This document shows positions 58,650 to 64,000 of a DNA stretch of 64,000 bases, piece by piece. The notes below the pieces were generated by a model. The model was not told where the DNA came from and did not search any database. It saw only the letters and a list, made by a program, of their open reading frames with translations. Where the stretch lies: positions 6,121,001-6,185,000 of the forward strand of contig NZ_CP108455.1 of NCBI RefSeq assembly GCF_036241575.1. The letters run 5' to 3'. The position numbers and the translations under genes were made by a program. This DNA is from Streptomyces sp. NBC_01267. GTDB taxonomy: Bacteria; Actinomycetota; Actinomycetes; Streptomycetales; Streptomycetaceae. The first letter of the stretch is position 1. Every line of letters begins with the position of its first letter.

Positions 58650-60917
58650 CTACGTGGCACTCGCCAGCTTGTAGTGGGCGGCGACCTGCGCGCTGGTGAG
58701 CACCCGCGCGTAGACGGCGGTCTCGTCCAGCTGGCCGTTGAAGAAGTCGCTGGTCGGCCTGGAGGGCCAGCCGGTCAGGGTGTCGCCGCCCACCCGCCAG
58801 AAGCCGCTGTAGTCCTGGTTGGTGGTGATCTTGTTGGACGTCAGGAGGTGCCCGTCCACGTAGAGCGTCATGCCGGACGAGCCCTGCGCCGCGACGACCT
58901 GGTGCCACTTGCCGTCGTTGTAGGTCTTCGGGCTGACCAGGGTCTTGAGCGTGCCGCTGCGGACACCGAAGACGAGCTTGCCCGCGTTCGTCATGTACAC
59001 GTGCTTGTCGTACTGCTTGCTGGTGCTCAGGGTGTTGTCACCGAAGCCGATCAGCTTGCCGCCCTTGGTGCTGGTGGTCTTGAACCAGGTCTCCAGGCTG
59101 AACGTGGTCGGGTGGGCGTACCGGTGGTCGCTGTACACCAGTTGGTTGCTGCCGTTGAAGCCGATCCCGGTGGACGGGCCCTTCACGGCGGAGGGCGTCT
59201 TGCGCAGCGAGGGGCCGTTCACCATGACGCCCGAGCTGTTGGAGCTCGACGTGTCCGCCGCGAACGGGGCGGTGCGGTCGTCGTAGCGCCAGTACAGCTT
59301 GGCACCGTCGGACAGTACGGCGGCCGGGTAGTGCTCGGTGGCAGAGGGCACGGTGACGCTCGCGGTCGCGGACAGGGCGCTGGTGTTCCCCGCGGCGTCG
59401 GCGGCGGTGACCCGGTACGTGTACGTCTTGCCGGTGGCGACAGACGTGTCGGTGAAGCCGACCTGGGGGCGCGACCACTCCAGCGAGTCGGCCTGCACGG
59501 TCTTCAGCGGGGTGCTGGAGCCGTTGCGGTACACCTTGTACGTCAGCTTCGAGTCGTCCGTGTCGAAGGAGGCCCGCCAACGGACCTGTACCCCACCCGG
59601 CTTGAGGGCGGCGGCCGAGACGACCGGCACGGTCGGCGCGCCCTTGTCGCCGGTGGAGGCGAAGCGGGTCAGGCCCTGGGCCGGGGAGCCGTTGACGGTG
59701 GTGAACTCGCCGCCCGACCACAGGTACGAGGTGGCACCCGAGGTGGCGATGGTCAGCGCGCGGGGGCCGATGCCCTCACCGATGCCGTCGTTGGTGTCGG
59801 GGAGCCAGCCGAGCTTGCCGGTACCCGTGGTGGGCTCCGCCAGGAAGTGGCGGCGCCTGCCGTTGGGGAACTCGCCGACACCGGAGCAGTCGTGCGCGTG
59901 CGAGGCGCTGTAGAGCACGCCCTTGTAGGACTTCACGGCCTGAGTGGCGCCCAGGCAGGTGTCACGCCAACGCTGGGCGAAATTGCTGGTGTTGAGAGCG
60001 ATGCGGCCGTCGAACACCCCGGAGCCGGTGCCCTCGTTGCCCGTGTAGATCCCGGTGGCATCGGTGTCGATGGTCTTGACCACCGAGTTCTTCTCGATGA
60101 AGCCGGGGTACGACTTGGTCACCGCGCCCGACTTCGCGTCCACCACGGCGAGGGCGTGCGAGTCGGTCCCGTTGACGGTGAAGAAGTCACCGCCGAGCAC
60201 GGCCTTCTTGCCGTCCGGGGTGAGCGCGACGGCCCGGCCCGGCGCGTCCGCGTCGGCCTTGAAGGGCAGCACCGAACCGTCGGAGGTCTTGACCGCGGCG
60301 TAGCGCTGGTGCTTCTTGCCGTCGACGGTGCTGAAGTCGCCGCCCGCGTACACGGTGTCGTTCGTCACCGCCAGCGCCCGGACGGTGGCGGGGAAGCTCG
60401 CCCGGAACGAGGCCCGGGGCTTGCAGGTGGCGATGTCGATCGCGGCCAGCGACGACACCTGGGTGCCGTTCACCGCGCCGAAGTAGCCGCCCGCGTACAG
60501 GGTCTTCTTGTCCGGTGACACGGCGAGGGCCCGCACGGTGGCGGTGCCGGTCTTGACCGTGAAGGACAGGACGCACTTGGTGGGCGCGCCGGTGGCGGCG
60601 TCGAACGCGGCGAAGTTGACCGCGGGCCGCGAGGCGCCCGTGGTGCCCTGCGGCGGCCGGAGCGCGGAGAAGGTGCCGCCCGCGAAGACCACACCGTCGC
60701 TCTGGGCGAGCGCCCAGACGATGCCGTTGGTCTGCCAGGTCGGCAGGTTGTCCGCGGTGAACGCCACGGGGGGCGTGATCGCCGAGGCCTCGGGCGCCGA
60801 GGCGACCACGCCGAGTCCGGTCGTGGCGATGGTCAGGGCGAGGGCGCCTGCCAACCCTCGCGATCTGTGCAGCAAGCCCGTGTGCATCGAGCCCGTGTGC
60901 CTGAACCCCGTGCGCAT
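58650..60917 (-). CDS. Secreted beta-propeller/FN3/LamG protein
   Basis: The 755-aa protein starts at 60917 (GGGGG ahead of ATG) with a signal peptide (LAGALALTIATTGLGVVASA). Residues ~45-400 carry repeated propeller blades of the form YAGG-F-x-VNG (LYAGGYFGAVNGT, VYAGGDFSTVDGK, VLGGDFFTVNGTD, LWSGGEFTTVNGS). A fibronectin-III domain follows (~420-515, VQVRWRASFDTDDSKLTYKV), then a LamG/concanavalin-like domain (~560-750, FSLETWFKTTST, WHQVVAAQGSSGMTLYVDG, LDETAVYARVLTSAQVAAHY). Likely an extracellular adhesive or sugar-binding protein with no enzymatic motif. Confidence 0.85.
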   Translation of the reverse strand: MRTGFRHTGSMHTGLLHRSRGLAGALALTIATTGLGVVASAPEASAITPPVAFTADNLPTWQTNGIVWALAQSDGVVFAGGTFSALRPPQGTTGASRPAVNFAAFDAATGAPTKCVLSFTVKTGTATVRALAVSPDKKTLYAGGYFGAVNGTQVSSLAAIDIATCKPRASFRASFPATVRALAVTNDTVYAGGDFSTVDGKKHQRYAAVKTSDGSVLPFKADADAPGRAVALTPDGKKAVLGGDFFTVNGTDSHALAVVDAKSGAVTKSYPGFIEKNSVVKTIDTDATGIYTGNEGTGSGVFDGRIALNTSNFAQRWRDTCLGATQAVKSYKGVLYSASHAHDCSGVGEFPNGRRRHFLAEPTTGTGKLGWLPDTNDGIGEGIGPRALTIATSGATSYLWSGGEFTTVNGSPAQGLTRFASTGDKGAPTVPVVSAAALKPGGVQVRWRASFDTDDSKLTYKVYRNGSSTPLKTVQADSLEWSRPQVGFTDTSVATGKTYTYRVTAADAAGNTSALSATASVTVPSATEHYPAAVLSDGAKLYWRYDDRTAPFAADTSSSNSSGVMVNGPSLRKTPSAVKGPSTGIGFNGSNQLVYSDHRYAHPTTFSLETWFKTTSTKGGKLIGFGDNTLSTSKQYDKHVYMTNAGKLVFGVRSGTLKTLVSPKTYNDGKWHQVVAAQGSSGMTLYVDGHLLTSNKITTNQDYSGFWRVGGDTLTGWPSRPTSDFFNGQLDETAVYARVLTSAQVAAHYKLASAT

Positions 60918-61110
60918 GAAACCCCCAGGGAGAGAAGAGCGGAACGCCGGGAAGCCCTCGACGCGGACGGTCCGGTCCCGGAGTCCGCGGACGGGCTGTC
61001 CGGGAGAGGAGGAATCCCGCACCTTGACGAGGTTAGAACGGATTAATCACTCCCAACCGACAAACTGAGCAATCCCGTTGGTGAACTTCCGCTTACGGCG
61101 GGCCGACGGT

Positions 61111-62628
61111 TCACCCTGGAGGAAGCGGGGCCACATAGGCCGTGTACGCGGTGAGCTGCTGTGCGCCCGGGAGCCGGTGCGGGGTCCAGCCCCGGGCGTA
61201 GTCCGGTGGCCGCTGCCCCACCGGTACGAGAACCGCGGTCGGCCGCTGGGCGGCGGTCCCGGTGATGCCCCGGACCGTGGTGTTGGCGTTGTTGCCCGCG
61301 GTCGCGGCGGAGGCGCAGCCCGCGTAGTAGCCGATGGGGATGGCGTTGTCCCCGGTGACCAGGCAGGGCGGGGTGACGCCGAGCCCGTGCAGGCCGGTCG
61401 CGACCCGCGCGTAGCCGTCGTGAGCGGCGGCATTGCGGGTGACCGTGTGGGACAGCACGACGTACTGGCCCACCAGATGCCCCATCAGTACCAGCGTCAC
61501 CAGGCCGGTCGTGACCGGCCGCAGCCGCGGCCTGCCCGCCCCGGCAGCCAGCCACCACAGGCATTCGGCGACCGGCAGGGACAGCAGGGCGTATGCAGGA
61601 AGCAGGAAGCGCGGTGCGGCGTAGTTGATCAGCAGCAGGTACGGCACCGCCATCGACACCCCGCACAGCGTGGGCAACAGCACGGCCGGCAGGCGGCGGG
61701 CCCGCCGGGCGACGGCCACCCCGCCCGCGGCGAGCAGCGGCAGGGCGAACCACCACAGCGACTCTCCCTTGTTCGTCCACGGAACATCGCACGGCCGGCA
61801 CAGTGTGCGTCCGCTCAGCGCCCTCAACTGGTCGGTGAAGGCCAGGTTCCAGCTGATGCCGCCCTCGACCAGGCCCGAGGTGTGCAGCCGGGCCACCACG
61901 CCCCCGTACCGCAGGTACGACTCCACGACCCATTCCGCCCCGCCCGCCACCAGCCCGGCGGCGAGGGCGGCGAACACGGCCGGGCGACGCCACTCACGGA
62001 CCAGGAGCGCAGCGAGGACCAGCGGCAGGGCGAGCCAGAATCCGTCCGGCGGGCGCAGCAGCACCACCGCGCCGAGACAGAGCGCGGTACCCAGCAGGGC
62101 CCAGCGGTCCTGCGGGCCGGAGTGCGCGGTGGTCACCACCCGCAGGAAGAAACCGGCGCAGGCCAGTGCGCCGAGCGCGACCCACAGATTGGGCATCGCC
62201 TGCGGCCCGTAGAACTGGGTGATCCACAGCCCGGCGAACAGCACGCCCGCGAGCGCCAGCCGCAGCGCGGGCTGGAACCGGCGCCAGACCCAGAGCGCCC
62301 CCAGCAGACCGGCGCCGGACAGTACGGCCAGGTAGCAGCGGAGCGCCACGGTCGAGGAGGTCAGCACCGCTACGGGCGCCACCAGGTACGAGATGCCACG
62401 GGCGCGCGGCGCACTGAAGAACGCCGCAGGCGCGTGCGAACCCACCTGGCTGACATAGACCGCCTCGTCCCAGCCAAGACCCAAATTCGGTCGTACGAAA
62501 AGGAACTGGCAGGCAGTGAAGGCCACAGCGACCCCCACCAGCCATCCGGTTCCCGCGCGGGACAGGACCGCGGGGGAAGATTCTCCCAGGTTCCCGATTC
62601 TCTGTTCTTCGGAATGTGTCCCCGTCAT
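61111..62628 (-). CDS. Polytopic glycosyltransferase (GT-C fold, GT39-like)
   Basis: The 505-aa protein has about 11 membrane segments and the GT-C feature of an acidic first loop: LGWDEAVYVSQVG after TM1. Later blocks include FAGLWITQFYGPQAMPNLWV and LINYAAPRFLLPAYALLSLP. Family resemblance is to lipid-linked mannose or arabinose transferases acting on the outer membrane face. It lies downstream of nothing obvious and on the same strand as the propeller gene. The ATG at 62628 is chosen; a TTG at 62643 is an alternative. Confidence 0.78.
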   Translation of the reverse strand: MTGTHSEEQRIGNLGESSPAVLSRAGTGWLVGVAVAFTACQFLFVRPNLGLGWDEAVYVSQVGSHAPAAFFSAPRARGISYLVAPVAVLTSSTVALRCYLAVLSGAGLLGALWVWRRFQPALRLALAGVLFAGLWITQFYGPQAMPNLWVALGALACAGFFLRVVTTAHSGPQDRWALLGTALCLGAVVLLRPPDGFWLALPLVLAALLVREWRRPAVFAALAAGLVAGGAEWVVESYLRYGGVVARLHTSGLVEGGISWNLAFTDQLRALSGRTLCRPCDVPWTNKGESLWWFALPLLAAGGVAVARRARRLPAVLLPTLCGVSMAVPYLLLINYAAPRFLLPAYALLSLPVAECLWWLAAGAGRPRLRPVTTGLVTLVLMGHLVGQYVVLSHTVTRNAAAHDGYARVATGLHGLGVTPPCLVTGDNAIPIGYYAGCASAATAGNNANTTVRGITGTAAQRPTAVLVPVGQRPPDYARGWTPHRLPGAQQLTAYTAYVAPLPPG

Positions 62629-62682
62629 ACGCGCACCGTACAAGCAAGTACGAGATCTGACCTGGAACGAGTGCCGGGCCGC

Positions 62683-62899
62683 CTACCCCTTTCCTGGAAA
62701 TCTGGTGAACAGCCAGCTGGATCTCGCTACCCCCGACCTGCTGCGTTTTCCCTGGCTGCGCGGGGCGAAATTCTTCCATGCGCGGGTCCGTCCCGGTGAT
62801 GTCCTCTTCATTCCGCTGAGGGCCCGGGATTTCGTTGTGCACGGCCTGTTCCACCGGCGGGAGGACACCCGGTTCTTCTTCAGCCCGGCTTCGGAGTGA
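62683..62899 (+). pseudogene. Fragment of a cupin-like (JmjC-type) protein
   Basis: The plus frame reads NLVNSQLDLATPDLLRFPWL, RGAKFFHARVRPGDVLFIPL and ends at TGA 62897-62899. DLxRFPxxR-x(n)-PGDxLFIP is the C-terminal beta-strand signature of cupin-8/JmjC-like hydroxylases. The upstream catalytic HxD part is missing, and the frame runs antisense through the GT-C gene start, so it is a remnant. Confidence 0.55.
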
Positions 62900-62960
62900 C
62901 CACGATCGAGGTCGACGACCCTCATGTGATGCACATCGACGCCACCCTCGCACCGCTCGC
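62896..62960 (+). pseudogene. Possible amidinotransferase fragment
   Basis: Directly after the cupin remnant the frame reads IEVDDPHVMHIDATLAPLA. The HxxHIDATxxPL core resembles the active-site His region of glycine/inosamine-phosphate amidinotransferases. Only about 20 residues match; the following codons are not recognisable, and the assignment is tentative. Confidence 0.3.
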
Positions 62961-63296
62961 GGTGCGGTACGCGGCCGACCGCATCGCTGTGGCGCCGGAT
63001 AGCCGCCGGATGAGCCGGCGCGTATCGAAGGTTGTACCGGTGGCGTTTCCTTTTGCTCTTCACAGGCGATTTCTGGTGCGACCTTTTGCTCTTCTTGGGC
63101 AACAACGGACATCGGCAATTGTTCGCGGCGGTCTTCCGTGCCACGTTACGTGCGCCGAGCCGGGCCGCTGACGAGCGGTCTCCGGCAGTGGCGTTCCTCG
63201 AATCCGACGCGTCCTGTGCAGCGGAACGAGTGCGTCCTTTTCCGGGCCGCTCTACGTACGGATACACGTCGGCCTTCTTCTTCTGTGGAGGTATTG
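62961..63296. other. Intergenic sequence before the NlpC/P60-like gene
   Basis: No supported gene. A relatively AT-rich patch around 63025-63110 contains CTTTTGCTCTTC twice (63050-63061 and 63082-63093) in the same orientation, about 32 bp apart, a short direct repeat. The promoter for the downstream gene is probably within the last 100 bp. Confidence 0.4.
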
Positions 63297-64000
63297 GTGC
63301 ATTTTCGTTTGCTCGGAAGTCGCTTCGCCCTGTCGGCGCTGGGAGTGGCGCTGTGCGTCGGTGTGACCGCGCCGGTGAGCGCGAGCGCGGACAGTGGGGG
63401 TTCTGTCCTCGGGGCCGTCACGCAGAGCGGATCCGGTCAGAGACCCGAGGGCCAGGCGGGCCAGGCACTCCGGACCGATCCGAACACACTCACGTCGGCC
63501 CAGCTCACCCCGCCTGCGCTCACCAGGACCGAAGTCATGTCCCGGGCGGCGAGCTGGGTCGACCTCGGCCTGGTCTACAGCAACACCGCGTATTACCAGG
63601 GCTACCGCATGGACTGCTCGGGCTATGCGTCGATGGCCTGGAAGCTCGGCACGTCGCTGGTGACCGGCACGTTCAACTCCTCGGGCGTCACGGAGGACAT
63701 CACCAAGGCCGAACTCAAGGCCGGGGACGCCCTCAACAACCCCGCCGCCGGTGCGCAGGGCCACATCGCCCTGTTCGAGAAGTGGACCGACTCCTCCAAG
63801 TCCGCTTACTGGGGCTACGAGTTCAGCGGATCGGGTGTCCACCACCGGAAGATCCCGTACCCGTACTTCTCGGGCCACGGCACCTTCCACCCGGTCCACA
63901 ACAAGGCCATCGTCGATGTGTCCGACCCGGGCATGACGAACCTCGCCGCAGTGGGCGATCAGACCGGTGACGGCATCCCCGACATCATCGCCACCAAGGT
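63297..64000 (+). CDS. Secreted NlpC/P60-like protein, truncated by window end
   Basis: GTG 63297 follows GGAGG and the frame stays open to the window edge (234 codons). A signal peptide (LLGSRFALSALGVALCVGVT ... VSASA) precedes an NlpC/P60-like domain: SRAASWVDLGLVYSNTAYYQ, catalytic Cys107 in MDCSGYASMAWKL, and His156 in GHIALFEKW. The last residues seen, DQTGDGIPDIIAT, are the start of an FG-GAP/VCBS calcium-binding repeat, so the complete protein probably has a C-terminal propeller. It would act on cell-wall peptide or an extracellular amide. Confidence 0.82.
   Translation, partial: MHFRLLGSRFALSALGVALCVGVTAPVSASADSGGSVLGAVTQSGSGQRPEGQAGQALRTDPNTLTSAQLTPPALTRTEVMSRAASWVDLGLVYSNTAYYQGYRMDCSGYASMAWKLGTSLVTGTFNSSGVTEDITKAELKAGDALNNPAAGAQGHIALFEKWTDSSKSAYWGYEFSGSGVHHRKIPYPYFSGHGTFHPVHNKAIVDVSDPGMTNLAAVGDQTGDGIPDIIATK

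Overview
The window is very GC-rich actinobacterial DNA, most likely from a Streptomyces. Coding regions show strong third-position G/C bias, GTG starts are frequent, and TTA codons are rare. The gene content also fits: tandem DUF397 genes beside a DUF5753 helix-turn-helix regulator, ROK and TetR control of glycosidases, Tat-exported glycoside hydrolases, and a ferredoxin-P450 pair. No rRNA, tRNA, CRISPR array or intact transposase was recognised.

Layout. (1) 1-11,800: a carbohydrate/sulfate-ester island lying between two copies of a ~190-bp direct repeat (251-439 and 11611-11800). It holds a TetR regulator with a perfect palindromic operator, two MFS transporters, GH3 and GH1 beta-glycosidases, a sulfatase with the C-x-P-x-R maturation motif, its formylglycine-generating enzyme, and a PadR regulator. 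(2) 11,959-15,680: a gene graveyard with remnants of a VapBC-like toxin-antitoxin pair, a helicase-like gene, an amidohydrolase, a GntR regulator and a flavin reductase, plus one intact HNH-like gene. (3) 15,688-25,450: a methyltransferase, then a tightly coupled RiPP-type operon: a cysteine-free precursor peptide with a signal-peptide-like leader, two cobalamin-binding-type radical SAM proteins with CX4CX2C clusters, a peptide-arginase-like ureohydrolase, a GNAT, and two paralogous DUF692/MNIO oxidases flanking an unknown 213-aa protein. (4) 25,979-46,749: a large glycan-utilisation locus (GH38, GH35, GH5, an ABC sugar importer, a ROK regulator, GH36, a phosphodiesterase-like enzyme, GH92, and an alpha/alpha-type glycosidase with a LamG domain). 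(5) 47,038-50,807: a TetR-controlled ferredoxin/P450/carboxymuconolactone decarboxylase/SDR cassette, with the SDR frameshifted near its end. (6) 50,912-64,000: a trypsin-fold pseudoprotease lacking catalytic His and Ser, small membrane/unknown proteins, a DUF5753 regulator with three tandem DUF397 genes, a divergent AraC/isochorismatase pair, several secreted proteins, a polytopic glycosyltransferase, and a partial NlpC/P60-like protein running off the end.

The candidate undescribed system is the 17,614-25,450 operon. Every junction downstream of the precursor overlaps, which implies coupled translation. The arginase-GNAT pair suggests Arg to ornithine to N-acyl-ornithine chemistry. The absence of Cys from the precursor rules out the Cys-directed reactions of the best known MNIO enzymes, and two in-frame TTA codons suggest bldA-dependent developmental control. 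All functional statements are read from sequence motifs and have not been tested by database search.
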